In this document: positions 53,980 through 63,194 of the stretch, in pieces | Numbering within the stretch: position 1 is the stretch's first letter | How the letters are laid out: the number at the start of each line of letters is the position of its first letter | Origin: Bdellovibrionales bacterium | GTDB lineage: Bacteria; Bdellovibrionota; Bdellovibrionia; Bdellovibrionales; JAGQZY01 | Reading direction: 5' to 3' | Length of the DNA: 63,194 bases | Assembly (NCBI GenBank): GCA_019750295.1 | Contig: JAIEOS010000014.1 | Span: 1 to 63,194 of the forward strand | The notes under the pieces: generated by a model | Databases searched by the model: none | The model's input: the letters and a program-made list of their open reading frames with translations, nothing else | Told to the model about the DNA's origin: nothing | Program-made: the position numbers and the translations under genes

Positions 53980-56900
53980 TTGATGGTAAACATAAAAGGT
54001 TTTATTCATTTTATTTTACTCTTCGCGATGTCATTCTTGTCCGCGACGGTTTCCTTTGCGCAGACCGTTCCCGGAAGCTTCACCTATCAAGGTCAAATCA
54101 CCAAAGCAGGGGGCGTTCCTCTTGAAGCCAATCCTGTGGTATTCACAGTTCGAATTTATTCGCCCGTGAATGACTGCCTTCTCTACGAGGAGCAACATTC
54201 CATCAATATGTTGGGGAGTGAAGGGGCTTTTGCTCTGAATATCGGTGCGGGGATTCGTTCGGGAACTGATTATGAGGACACTTCGTCGGCGCTTCAGATT
54301 TTTCAAAACGGGATCACCTTTACCGGAATCTCCACCTGTATCGCCGGGACCACGTACAACGCTTTGACCGGGCACACCCGAAAAGTTCGAGTGAGTTATA
54401 ATGATGGCACTGGTCCAGTCACACTCGCGCAAGACTTTCATCTTCAAGCGGTGCCCTATGCGTGGTATGCGAACTCCCTCCAAGGATTAACCGCCGCTAA
54501 CTTTGTGCAGATCAATCCCACCCAAAACATCACCCAGTCAAATCTCGAAAATCTCCTCGGTGGAACGAATTATAATACTCTGTACAACTTAGCCTCTGGA
54601 ACATCGACAAGCCCGCTCACAATGAATAATCAGCAAATCAAAAATTTAGCCGACCCGACTTTAGCTCAAGATGCCGCGACCAAAAACTATGCGGACACGA
54701 AAATTGCCGGAGCGAATATTGACGTGAGCAGTGTCGGCGCTGGCGTCGGGGACGGACGAGTTCTCTCTTGGAACGCAACGTTCAACCGTTGGGAGGCGAT
54801 CACTCCCGCCTCAATCACTGACTCCACCAAACTTCCCTTAGTCGGTGGAACCATGGCTGGAAGTATCAACATGAATGGGAACTCTGTATTGAATACCGGT
54901 CATGTGACAATGCAGAATTTATCGACAATTACCTTAGGGAAATTCAGTAACGCTCAGGAAACAACGCTCGTCGGAACTCTCGGAGTTGGTAACAAGGGAG
55001 CGACTTGGTATAACAGCGATACCGATCGAATCATGTATTGGGATGGCAACAGTGCAGAGGTCATCGGAAGTGGTGGCGGTGGAAGCCCCATCGTTGATGC
55101 CGATGTGGATGCTGGTGCCGCGATCGCTTGGTCGAAGATTAGTAAAGTCGGTGCCGTGGCCGCCGATGTGGGAGCTGTGGCTACCGGGCGGGCGATCAAC
55201 ACCAACTCAGGATCGGGCTTGACCGGAGGCGGAAATCTATCGGCTGACCGAAGCTTAGCGATCAATACCGATAACACAACATTAGAAGTTTCAACCAACA
55301 CGCTGCAAGTGAGAGATGGCGGGATTACGAATGCCAAGATCGCGAGCATGAGTGTTGATAAAATCACAAGCGCCGCATTACAGTACTTTAGCTACATGCC
55401 TGCGGGAACTGAGTGCGTTAGCGGAGAAGTCCTTAAGTGGGATTCGATCACCGACCGTTGGCTGTGCGGCATGGATTCGTCGGGTGTCTCCGCACACAGC
55501 GCTCTCACCGGTTTAACCGCCGATGATCATACTCAGTATGTTCTCCTCGCGGGACGAACGGGTGGACAAAATCTTCGAGGCGGAGTGGCGGCGAGCCAAA
55601 ATTTAATCTTAGATTCCACGAGTGATAGCACCAAGGGTTCGGTGTTGATTCAGCCCAGTGGCGGGAGTGTCGGTATTGGGACCAGCACGCCGCTCGCATT
55701 ACTCCATCTAGAATCTAGTGGAGCGTCGACGACGGCGCGAATTCAAAATACAAATGCCAGCGGTGTTTCTCAATTTAGTTTATCTACACTCGCTAAAACA
55801 TTTAGTGTTGGACCCAACGATGCTGTAGCAAAATTTTATATTTATGATAACACGGCGGGAGCTTCGCGCCTGGCGATCGACTACTCCACAGGAAACGTAG
55901 GGCTCGGCACAAGTACCCCGGCCTCTTTGTTAAATATCGCAGGGAATGCATCCGCGCCAGCGTGGACCACAAACGGGATCGGTCTACGACAGAATGCGGC
56001 CACTTATACAGATACAACAAGTAGTGGTGCAGTAGGTAACGTCACGATCAATACTTTTCTCACGCCAACGATCGCTGCGACAACCGCAACCAATTATACC
56101 CGAGCTTCGGTACTGAGAATTCCATCAGCGCCTGTGGCGGGTACGAACGCAACGATTGCAAACTCCTTCGGTATTGATACGGATGCGCCAACACGCCTCG
56201 CCGGGAAAGTTCTCGTGGGCGGCGGACAAGCGTTATCTTCATCTTCGGGCTTACTTAATATTAGTGGGGGAGGAGGACTTTTATCGTCGCCCTCTTGGAC
56301 CACCAACGGTGTGCACTTTAATTCTGCGGCATCCACCATCACAGACACCAGTGGCAGTGGTCTTATTGCCAATAGAACGACAAACTCCTTCAATCAACCG
56401 ACCTATGCTTCAACAAATCCTGTCACCGTAACGAACGGCTCCACCGTTTACATTGAAGGCGCTCCGGTGGCTGGCACGAACACAACAGTGACGAATTCGC
56501 TCGCTCTTCATGTGGCCTCCGGGAATTCCGCATTTCTAGGCAATGTGGGCGTGGGTACCACAAGCCCTCAGTCTCTCTTGCACGTGAACGGAATTCTTCG
56601 AGCGACAGAAGTTTGTGACGAAAACGGCTCCAACTGTAAGGATGTTTCTTCGGGCTGGGGAGCGGGTGGAGATATCGATGGAATTGTCACAGGTGCCGGC
56701 TCAGCACTTTCGGGCGGGACTCTCAGTGGTACAGCCACGTTGAGTGTACTCACAGATGCGACGACCATCGAAACCAACGGATCCAACCAGCTGCAAATTC
56801 GAGATTCGGGAGTAACGAGTGCAAAAATCGCCGACGGAGCTCTCGTCAATGCAGACATTAATGCCGCAGCGGCCATTGATTGGTCCAAGATTAACAAGAC

Positions 56901-58824
56901 CGGAGCGACTGCCGCCGATGTGGGAGCCGTAGCAACAACGAGAGCCATCAACACAAACTCAGGCTCTGGACTCACCGGTGGTGGAGACCTCACCGCAGAT
57001 CGTAACATCGCGATGAACGTCGATAATTCCACCATCGAAATCGCCACCAATACGGTGCGAGTGCGCGACGGTGGAATCACCAATGCAAAAATCAATTCGG
57101 TGAGTGTTGCAAAAATCTCCTCGGCCGCTGCCGAGTATTTTTCCTACATGCCCGCAGGGACTGAGTGCACCAACGGGTATACGTTGCTTTGGGACTCGAC
57201 AACGGATCGCTGGTTGTGCGGAGCGCTGCCTACTGCCGTAGCGGTAGTGAGTGACACGGATAACGACACCCGAATCCAAGTGGAAGAATCTGCCGACGAA
57301 GACCGAATTCGATTTGATACTGCAGGCACAGAGAGAATGATTATTAATGAATTGGGGAATGTCGGGATTGGAACGTCCAATCCAACAGATCGACTTCAAG
57401 TTCGTGGGAATGACGAATCGACCAATATTTCCGTTTATAATAACTCCTCAACGACCACGAGATATCCTCAGGTTGTCGCATTCAATTACGCAGGAGCTAC
57501 GGCAGGATATCCTGCTTTTTCCCTGGTTAACAGTCGGGGATCTGTAGGAAGCCCATCTCCCGCAACCACGGGTCAGGTTTTGGGCGCTTTAAATTACGTT
57601 GGTCGCGGGAGCACAACGAACGTCAATGGCGCCGCAGTTGTTGCTAGCGCTGCGGAAACATTTACCGATTCAGCCTCGGGTTCTGATTTAACTCTTTATA
57701 CGACACCAATTGGGAGCACCACGCTTCAACCACGCATGACTCTTTTCCGTGATGGAAACGTGGGGGTTGGAACTGTAACTCCGTTATTCCCTGTTCACGT
57801 TCAAGGTAGTTCATCCACGGGGAACGGGATTGGACTTCGAATTGACAACACCAATTCCGGAAATACAAATTCGTGGTGGCTCGGAGCCGGTGGTTCCACA
57901 ATACCCTCTGACGCCTTTGCGATTGGTGATGACTCAGCTTATCGATTGACGATCTTATCCAACGGAAATGTGGGTATTGGAACAGCAACTCCCGTTTCAC
58001 GGCTTGATGTTCGAGACAATGTTACTGTGAATTCCGGTTCATCTTTTAACGGTGATGTTGTTGTGAATCCTTCGTCCGGTGCTACGACCAATTTTTGGGG
58101 AATCTATGAAAGCGCCCGTTATGGAAACAATTCACTCAATATGACCACCGGGGGGATTCGAGGCGCAGAGTTTATTGGGGCAAACGCGTCGACAGCTAGC
58201 GTGGTTAATACTTATGGGGTCGTCGGAGTTGGCTCTAATTCTTCGAGCGGAACAGTCACTAATTCCTTTGGTAGTCTAGGGTCATCTCGAAACAGTAGCA
58301 CGGGGACGATAAATAACGCCTACGGTGGTTTTTTTGAAGCGGTGAATACCGGCGGTGGAACACAAACTACTGGTTATGGTGTTTACGTTTCAACTGTCGA
58401 TGGTACAAATAGATGGGCTGTTTATACCTCGGGGACGACTCCCTCTTACTTTGGTGGGAACGTCGGCATTGGAACGACTGCGCCTGATACCACGTTGGCT
58501 GTCAATGGAGCGGTCCGCACGGCGGCAGCTATTGCCAACACAACAGGTCCCATTAATTTTGCGCTGGGGAACTTGCAATACACCACGAATGACTGTGCTG
58601 CATACACTTTTCATAATATGAAAAATGGAGCGTCTTATACTTTTGCTGTTCAGGGCACGAATTCAGCACTTTGTTCTTTTACGGCCTATTCCGGCGCTGG
58701 AACTGGCTTATTGTCTGTGCGTATGCCACCGGGCCACGGCTCTACGACTGCAGGTGCACATACACTCTATTCGATGATTGTTATGGGCTCCTTTGTTTAC
58801 GTTTCTTGGATACCGGGATACTAA
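53980..58824 (+). CDS. Mosaic adhesive trimer-type fibre protein 1
   Basis: Very long exported fibre protein of 1614 aa. From ATG 53980 it has a signal peptide ending SFAQ. The conserved head (about 25-190, VPGSFTYQGQITKAGG... with cysteines) is shared with the second fibre gene. After it come shaft modules: a duplicated ~125-residue unit ending in YMPAGTEC-x-LKWD-x-RWLCG (55090-55470 and 56845-57222), DDHTQYVLLAGR-type segments, and many GNVGIGT-x-P turns. The tip (from about 1480) differs. Such proteins form trimers on the surface and, in Bdellovibrio, MAT fibres recognise prey. The best start and sigma-28-like promoter agree. Function here is inferred from architecture. Confidence 0.82.
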   Translation: MMVNIKGFIHFILLFAMSFLSATVSFAQTVPGSFTYQGQITKAGGVPLEANPVVFTVRIYSPVNDCLLYEEQHSINMLGSEGAFALNIGAGIRSGTDYEDTSSALQIFQNGITFTGISTCIAGTTYNALTGHTRKVRVSYNDGTGPVTLAQDFHLQAVPYAWYANSLQGLTAANFVQINPTQNITQSNLENLLGGTNYNTLYNLASGTSTSPLTMNNQQIKNLADPTLAQDAATKNYADTKIAGANIDVSSVGAGVGDGRVLSWNATFNRWEAITPASITDSTKLPLVGGTMAGSINMNGNSVLNTGHVTMQNLSTITLGKFSNAQETTLVGTLGVGNKGATWYNSDTDRIMYWDGNSAEVIGSGGGGSPIVDADVDAGAAIAWSKISKVGAVAADVGAVATGRAINTNSGSGLTGGGNLSADRSLAINTDNTTLEVSTNTLQVRDGGITNAKIASMSVDKITSAALQYFSYMPAGTECVSGEVLKWDSITDRWLCGMDSSGVSAHSALTGLTADDHTQYVLLAGRTGGQNLRGGVAASQNLILDSTSDSTKGSVLIQPSGGSVGIGTSTPLALLHLESSGASTTARIQNTNASGVSQFSLSTLAKTFSVGPNDAVAKFYIYDNTAGASRLAIDYSTGNVGLGTSTPASLLNIAGNASAPAWTTNGIGLRQNAATYTDTTSSGAVGNVTINTFLTPTIAATTATNYTRASVLRIPSAPVAGTNATIANSFGIDTDAPTRLAGKVLVGGGQALSSSSGLLNISGGGGLLSSPSWTTNGVHFNSAASTITDTSGSGLIANRTTNSFNQPTYASTNPVTVTNGSTVYIEGAPVAGTNTTVTNSLALHVASGNSAFLGNVGVGTTSPQSLLHVNGILRATEVCDENGSNCKDVSSGWGAGGDIDGIVTGAGSALSGGTLSGTATLSVLTDATTIETNGSNQLQIRDSGVTSAKIADGALVNADINAAAAIDWSKINKTGATAADVGAVATTRAINTNSGSGLTGGGDLTADRNIAMNVDNSTIEIATNTVRVRDGGITNAKINSVSVAKISSAAAEYFSYMPAGTECTNGYTLLWDSTTDRWLCGALPTAVAVVSDTDNDTRIQVEESADEDRIRFDTAGTERMIINELGNVGIGTSNPTDRLQVRGNDESTNISVYNNSSTTTRYPQVVAFNYAGATAGYPAFSLVNSRGSVGSPSPATTGQVLGALNYVGRGSTTNVNGAAVVASAAETFTDSASGSDLTLYTTPIGSTTLQPRMTLFRDGNVGVGTVTPLFPVHVQGSSSTGNGIGLRIDNTNSGNTNSWWLGAGGSTIPSDAFAIGDDSAYRLTILSNGNVGIGTATPVSRLDVRDNVTVNSGSSFNGDVVVNPSSGATTNFWGIYESARYGNNSLNMTTGGIRGAEFIGANASTASVVNTYGVVGVGSNSSSGTVTNSFGSLGSSRNSSTGTINNAYGGFFEAVNTGGGTQTTGYGVYVSTVDGTNRWAVYTSGTTPSYFGGNVGIGTTAPDTTLAVNGAVRTAAAIANTTGPINFALGNLQYTTNDCAAYTFHNMKNGASYTFAVQGTNSALCSFTAYSGAGTGLLSVRMPPGHGSTTAGAHTLYSMIVMGSFVYVSWIPGY
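55090..55470 (+). repeat. Shaft module of fibre 1, copy 1
   Basis: Codes for about 127 residues beginning ADVDAGAAIAWSKI and ending RWLCG. The same unit recurs at 56845-57222 and, more distantly, three times in fibre 2 (about 61140-61370, 61550-61795 and 62020-62475). Confidence 0.75.
56845..57222 (+). repeat. Shaft module of fibre 1, copy 2
   Basis: Second copy of the ~127-residue module: NADINAAAAIDWSKI through RWLCG. It keeps the AVATTRAINTNSGSGLTGGG stretch and the two cysteines of the YMPAGTEC and WLCG ends. Confidence 0.75.
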
Positions 58825-59664
58825 ATGAAATTTATTTTATTTGTATTTTACATTATCTCTCCAATCGTTTTCGCCCAAATGCCGGGCACATCAGGTGTTA
58901 GTTTTTTTCATCGAGGGAACATGAAATGTCCAACGGGTTTTGTGGGTGTCCCCGGAAACGTGAATCTTGGGAGTCGAGATTTTTGTGTGATGCAATTTGA
59001 AGCCAAAAACGATGGCTCAGGGAACGCAATATCGCAAGCGGCATCGCCCCCATGGACGAATATTTCGGCGACAACTGCATTCAGTAGATGTAGCGCTATA
59101 TCCGAGGCTGGGTTTACCGGCACATTCGCGTTGATGTCTAATGCCGAGTGGATGACGATTGCGCGCGATGCTGAGCATGTGTCGGTCAATTGGACTGGAG
59201 GATCCCCAGGTTCTGGACTCCTCTTTAGGGGAAATGGTTCTGGGAACGGCGTCGAAATTTATGATGGTGCTAATCCAGAGTCGGGCACGGGTCGAAATGC
59301 ACGCGCGCGTCTGACGTTGTCAAATGGTTCCGTAATTTGGGATCTTGCTGGTAATGTATGGGAATTTCTTGATTGGAGTTCGGCTGATGGTGTCCTGACC
59401 GTCGGACCAACAACTTGCAACACAGGTGTTTGGAATGATTTGACTGTCACTTGCCCCGCATTTGCAGCGAATCAGTGGGGACCCGAGGGTTCGTGGACGA
59501 ATGCGCAAGGAACAGGGCAATGGTACGGAGACTCCGGAGGCGTATTGCGCCGCGGGGGAAGTTTTAATTTTTGGAGTGGAAACGGAATCTACTCTTTGGG
59601 TCTTTCTGCAAACGCGTCAACAACTGCGGCAGACTCTGGATTTCGCTGTGTTTACCGTCCTTAA
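58825..59664 (+). CDS. Exported FGE/C-type-lectin-fold protein
   Basis: Exported protein of 279 aa starting directly after the fibre 1 stop. Signal peptide FYIISPIVFAQ. The rest fits the formylglycine-generating-enzyme/sulfatase-modifying fold, a C-type lectin variant: CPTGFVGVPG, SNAEWMTIARD, the core IWDLAGNVWEFLDW, LRRGGSFNFWSGNG and the end SGFRCVYRP. The FGE catalytic cysteines are not evident, so it is likely a binding domain. It may be a separate tip or partner for the upstream fibre. The same fold carries variable regions in diversity-generating retroelements, but no reverse transcriptase is seen here. Confidence 0.75.
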   Translation: MKFILFVFYIISPIVFAQMPGTSGVSFFHRGNMKCPTGFVGVPGNVNLGSRDFCVMQFEAKNDGSGNAISQAASPPWTNISATTAFSRCSAISEAGFTGTFALMSNAEWMTIARDAEHVSVNWTGGSPGSGLLFRGNGSGNGVEIYDGANPESGTGRNARARLTLSNGSVIWDLAGNVWEFLDWSSADGVLTVGPTTCNTGVWNDLTVTCPAFAANQWGPEGSWTNAQGTGQWYGDSGGVLRRGGSFNFWSGNGIYSLGLSANASTTAADSGFRCVYRP

Positions 59665-59866
59665 AGAAATCTCACCTCCCAATAGATGGCGACGCGCTTG
59701 AGGAAATATTGTTCATCAATGTTTCACTACAATACAAATTGTCTGCGACTTAGGTGGGCAATGTCAGTTATTGATTCTAAATAGAACGTATATATTTAAG
59801 TCATTCCAAAAAAGCATCTCATTCTGACAAAAGTCCAATTAAAATTTCGATTTTTGGCCCCTAAGT

Positions 59867-59893
59867 TCAATTTATTTTAAAAACTGTCGATAA
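59867..59893 (+). promoter_or_regulatory. Sigma-28 (FliA)-like promoter of fibre gene 2
   Basis: GTCGATAA (59886-59893) preceded by TCAATTTA with an 11-base spacer. It matches the fibre 1 promoter in AACTGTCGATAAG and in GAAGTGT just downstream, and sits 58 bases before the fibre 2 start. No gene is seen in the 287-base gap 59665-59951. Confidence 0.5.
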
Positions 59894-59951
59894 GAGAAGT
59901 GTGCGAATTGTTTCAATATTCGCTAATTGTTGAAAGAAGACTGACGAAGTA

Positions 59952-62900
59952 ATGAAGACGCCAAAGTGGACAGATCTTTTTATTCTTTTTTTGATTGTAA
60001 CCTCTACGGTTATGTCGTCGTCGCACGCACAATCTGTACCAACAAGTTTTGTTTATCAGGGCCAGATCACTAAGACGGGTGGAGTTCCCTTAGAAGCCAA
60101 CCCGGTGATTTTTAATGTTCGCATTTATTCTCCCACCAATGACTGTTTGCTGTACGAAGAGCAGCACTCGATCAATATGTTGGGGAGCGAGGGGATGTTT
60201 TCTCTCAACGTCGGTGGAGGAATTCGCTCGGGTTCTGATTACGAGGACACCTCATCGATTGTTGATATTTTTAAAAATGGAGTGAGTTTTAGCGGGATCA
60301 CAAGTTGTAGTTCTGGCACCAGCTATAACGCTTTGACGGGTCATACGCGTAAGGTCCGTATTAGCTACAACGATGGGGGTGGGCTCGTAACACTGGCTCA
60401 AGATTTCCATCTCCAAACCGTTCCTTATGCTTGGTACGCAAACAGTCTCCAAGGTCTTACGCCTTCGAACTTTGTGCAAGTGAACGCTGGGCAAAACGTC
60501 ACTCAATCGAATCTGGAAAACCTTCTCGGTGGAACCAATTATAATACGCTTTATAATCTTGCTTCGGGAACTTCGACGACCCCGATCAGCATGAACAATC
60601 AGCAGATCAAAAATTTAGCGGATCCCACGCTTCCTCAAGATGCAGCGACAAAGAATTACACCGACACTCGGATCGCGGGAAGCTTAGTCAATCTCGGCGG
60701 CGTTGGCGCCGGTATGGGTGATGGACGTGTGCTGGCCTGGAATGCCACTTTAAATCAGTGGGAAGCCATCACTCCAAGTGCCATCACGGATTCCACCAAG
60801 CTCCCTCTCGCCGGTGGAACCATGGGCGGCAACATTAACATGAATGGCAATCAGATTTTAAACACCGGTCACATCACGATGCAGTCGTTAGCGACGGTGA
60901 CGCTGGGAAAATTTACGTCTGCTGAAGAAACTATTCTTGCAGGGACACTCACTGTCGCCAACCGCGGAGCGATGTGGTTTAACAGTACCGATAGCGCTTT
61001 AAAGTATTGGGATGGCTCTGCGGTAGTTGATGTTCAAGGTGGTGGTGGCACCATCACGGGCGTGACGGCGGGAACCGGCCTCACCGGAGGCGGAACCACA
61101 GGATCTGTGGCGATTGATATCGCAACTGGCGGAATCACTACGACACTTTTGGCGGACAACTCCGTGACGACCAATAAAATCATCGATGGCACTATCATCA
61201 CAGCGGATATCGCCGATGGTGCGATCACCAATGTCAAAATTGATAGTGTGAATGTCTCTAAAATTGTGAACGGTCCTGGAGATTATTTTGCCTACATGCC
61301 GGCGGGATCCGCCTGTGCCGATGGCGATGTTCTTAAGTGGGATAACTCAAATAACCGCTGGATCTGCGGTAGTGATAATAACTCGGGTGATATTACAGCG
61401 GTCAATACGTCTGGTCCAATTACCGGCGGCGCAACAAGTGGTGCCGTCAGTTTAGGACTAAATTACGATACAAATACTTTAAATGTAAATGGCGCAAATG
61501 AATTAGAAGTCAGAGCCGCGGGAATTAGCGCGACTCAACTTGCGGCGAACGCGGTGACAACAGCAAAGATTTTAGATGCGAATGTCACAACTCCAAAAAT
61601 TGCCGATGATGCGGTGACCACCGCGAAAATACTTGATCTCAATGTCACCAACGCGAAGATCTCCTCCGTCGGTGTCGAAAAGATAACGAGTTCGGTGGGT
61701 CAATGGTTGACGTATCTGCCGAACGGGGCGGCTTGTGCTAATGGTGAAGTTCTAAAGTGGGACAACTCCAATTCGCGTTGGATTTGCGGAACAGATATTA
61801 CGGCCACCGGAGATATCGAGGGGATCAGCACCTCGGCCCCCCTTTCTGGAGGCGCAGCGAGCGGAACGGTGTCTCTCGCTTTAAATTATGACAATACGAC
61901 GATCGGCCTTAATGGATCAAATGCTCTCGCAGTGCGAGACGCGGGGATTGGCGCCAATAAATTAGCGGCCGATGCGGTGACGTCCTCAAAAATACAGGAT
62001 GGTTCTATCGTTAATGCGGATATCAACGCCGCAGCCGCAATTGCATGGAGCAAAATCGATAAGACGGGAGCTTCGGCATCAGATGTGGGAGCGGTTCCGA
62101 CGACTCGATCTGTAAATACAAACGTGGGCTCAGGACTTACGGGCGGCGGCGATCTGTCAGCGGATAGAAACCTCGCGGTGAACACAGATAATTCGACTCT
62201 TGAAGTGGCGACCAACACGTTAAGAATTAGAGACGCCGGAGTCACTGGTGTAAAGTTGGCCGCTGATTCGGTCACCAGTGCGAAAATTGTTGACGGTACA
62301 GTTGCGACCGCCGATATCGGGAATTCGCAAGTCACTGATGATAAAATAGATACAGTTTCGGTCAGTAAAATTACAAGCGCGTTGGGGCAATACTTAACTT
62401 ATAATCCCAACGGTGGAGCTTGTGCTATAGGAGAAGTTCTCAAGAGAACGGTCAATGGCTGGGAGTGCGGTACAGATAGCTCAGGAGTCTCCGCGCACTC
62501 GGCGCTAACAGGGTTGAGCGCAGATGATCACACGCAATATGTCATGCTTGCAGGTCGAAGTGGTGGTCAGAATCTTCGCGGCGGTACCGCTGCCAGCAAT
62601 AACTTAACGTTGGAATCGACAAGCGACGCAACAAAAGGTTTTGTGCTCCTGCAACCTAATGGCGGGAACGTAGGTATTGGGACCTCAAGTCCGGTCAATC
62701 GATTAGAGATACAGCCGAGTCTAAATAATGATGGCGTGAATGTGCTTCGGCTGGGTGCCGGAAACGCCAACGGAGCCGCGTGGGGATATAAGGTTCAAAA
62801 TTCGACAGTCAGCGACGTTCTTCATCTTGGTTTCTCGAGTTCCAACTATTCCACGGGCGGCTCAGCGCCTTGGATAGGTGACGCCAACGCATTTCTTTAT

Positions 62901-63194
62901 TTTCCTATCGGTTCAGACTTTAGAATCGGAAGTAACGTGGGCTCCACTCCGTTTGTGACCGTGAATTCAACAGGTAATGTGGGGATTGGAACAGCCAATC
63001 CCACCAATGGAAAACTTGAAGTCGTAGGAACTGCTTATGCATCGGGAGGTTTTGTTCTTCCTGATGATGGCTTTTTGTACTGGAGAAGTGGTGATGGCAG
63101 TACCGGGATAAGAGGAAATAGCACGAGCGATATATTATCGATTCAGACCACTGGAGTTGAGAGACTGAGAGTGGATTCAACAGGTAATGTGGGT
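59952..63194 (+). CDS. Mosaic adhesive trimer-type fibre protein 2 (partial)
   Basis: Open for 1081 codons from ATG 59952 to the window edge, so the C-terminal tip is missing. Signal peptide ends SSSHAQ. The first ~400 residues match fibre 1 closely (PTSFVYQGQITKTGG, NNQQIKNLADPT, LAGGTMGGNINMNG) and the order of shaft modules then diverges: three units ending in LKWDNSN-RWICG-type motifs rather than two, a SAHSALTGLSADDHTQYV segment, and GNVGIGTANP turns. Same inferred role as fibre 1, with a different shaft and so probably a different tip. The close head suggests duplication; the changed module order suggests recombination. Confidence 0.85.
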   Translation, partial: MKTPKWTDLFILFLIVTSTVMSSSHAQSVPTSFVYQGQITKTGGVPLEANPVIFNVRIYSPTNDCLLYEEQHSINMLGSEGMFSLNVGGGIRSGSDYEDTSSIVDIFKNGVSFSGITSCSSGTSYNALTGHTRKVRISYNDGGGLVTLAQDFHLQTVPYAWYANSLQGLTPSNFVQVNAGQNVTQSNLENLLGGTNYNTLYNLASGTSTTPISMNNQQIKNLADPTLPQDAATKNYTDTRIAGSLVNLGGVGAGMGDGRVLAWNATLNQWEAITPSAITDSTKLPLAGGTMGGNINMNGNQILNTGHITMQSLATVTLGKFTSAEETILAGTLTVANRGAMWFNSTDSALKYWDGSAVVDVQGGGGTITGVTAGTGLTGGGTTGSVAIDIATGGITTTLLADNSVTTNKIIDGTIITADIADGAITNVKIDSVNVSKIVNGPGDYFAYMPAGSACADGDVLKWDNSNNRWICGSDNNSGDITAVNTSGPITGGATSGAVSLGLNYDTNTLNVNGANELEVRAAGISATQLAANAVTTAKILDANVTTPKIADDAVTTAKILDLNVTNAKISSVGVEKITSSVGQWLTYLPNGAACANGEVLKWDNSNSRWICGTDITATGDIEGISTSAPLSGGAASGTVSLALNYDNTTIGLNGSNALAVRDAGIGANKLAADAVTSSKIQDGSIVNADINAAAAIAWSKIDKTGASASDVGAVPTTRSVNTNVGSGLTGGGDLSADRNLAVNTDNSTLEVATNTLRIRDAGVTGVKLAADSVTSAKIVDGTVATADIGNSQVTDDKIDTVSVSKITSALGQYLTYNPNGGACAIGEVLKRTVNGWECGTDSSGVSAHSALTGLSADDHTQYVMLAGRSGGQNLRGGTAASNNLTLESTSDATKGFVLLQPNGGNVGIGTSSPVNRLEIQPSLNNDGVNVLRLGAGNANGAAWGYKVQNSTVSDVLHLGFSSSNYSTGGSAPWIGDANAFLYFPIGSDFRIGSNVGSTPFVTVNSTGNVGIGTANPTNGKLEVVGTAYASGGFVLPDDGFLYWRSGDGSTGIRGNSTSDILSIQTTGVERLRVDSTGNVG

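Noticed and set aside
58825-59664. Active formylglycine-generating enzyme
   Set aside because: The catalytic cysteine arrangement is not evident and no sulfatase is near; a lectin-like binding role is more likely.
58825-59664. Diversity-generating retroelement target
   Set aside because: No reverse transcriptase, template repeat or accessory gene is visible in the window; kept only as something to check.
1-63194. tRNA, rRNA, CRISPR arrays, prophage or insertion sequences
   Set aside because: No cloverleaf-like stretches, spaced identical repeats, transposases, integrases or phage structural modules were recognised. The fibre proteins resemble phage tail fibres in motif only and have signal peptides.

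Overview
The window is chromosomal DNA of a Gram-negative bacterium, most probably a member of the Bdellovibrionota close to Bdellovibrio. The main reasons are two very long fibre genes of the mosaic adhesive trimer type at the right end, many lipoproteins and exported hydrolases, a HNH protein of a kind common in that group, and roughly balanced base composition. This is inference from gene content; no rRNA, tRNA, CRISPR array or insertion sequence is visible.

Layout. 1-3365: a LytS/LytT-type two-component system and a divergent phosphate-selective-porin-like gene. 3365-7188: hflX and maeB, read leftwards, then a large structured inverted repeat. 7189-14806: a G-rich spacer with two candidate small genes, two exported peptidases, homogentisate dioxygenase (hmgA), a DUF423 protein, a cytochrome b562-like protein and a DUF3298-like protein. 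15145-23124: one compact rightward operon with a cysteine desulfurase, mnmA, mtaB, rnc, era, der and a neurotransmitter:sodium symporter, joining tRNA thiolation, rRNA processing and ribosome assembly. 24313-33792: a purine operon purM-purN-unknown-purB-purC-purS-purQ-purL-purF. 33884-39390: leftward genes for a lipoprotein with a HExxH motif, its proline-rich membrane partner, and a tesA-ybbA-ybbP cluster. 39539-44883: a serine protease lipoprotein, then a flavoprotein-like gene, an unknown gene and a MscS channel. 44911-53731: mixed single genes (HNH protein, caspase-fold-like protein, rRNA m5C methyltransferase, M2 peptidase, POT peptide transporter, small exported proteins). 53893-63194: two paralogous fibre genes, the second cut by the window edge, each behind the same sigma-28-like promoter, with an FGE/C-type-lectin-fold gene between them.

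The most unusual thing seen is a set of long intergenic inverted repeats. Two (7020-7188 and 29966-30132) share a conserved core of about 66 bases in which the apical hairpin differs by compensating changes, while the 36-52 bp outer arms are perfectly self-complementary but unrelated between the two places. A third (24001-24110) has 40 bp arms and an apical hairpin of the same type. All three lie 95-205 bases before a rightward gene, separated from it by G/T-rich DNA. Two more (3303-3365, 33791-33885) are perfect 29 and 46 bp hairpins between convergent genes that overlap the stop codons. Together they suggest an uncharacterised structured-repeat family and a very strong style of terminator in this genome.
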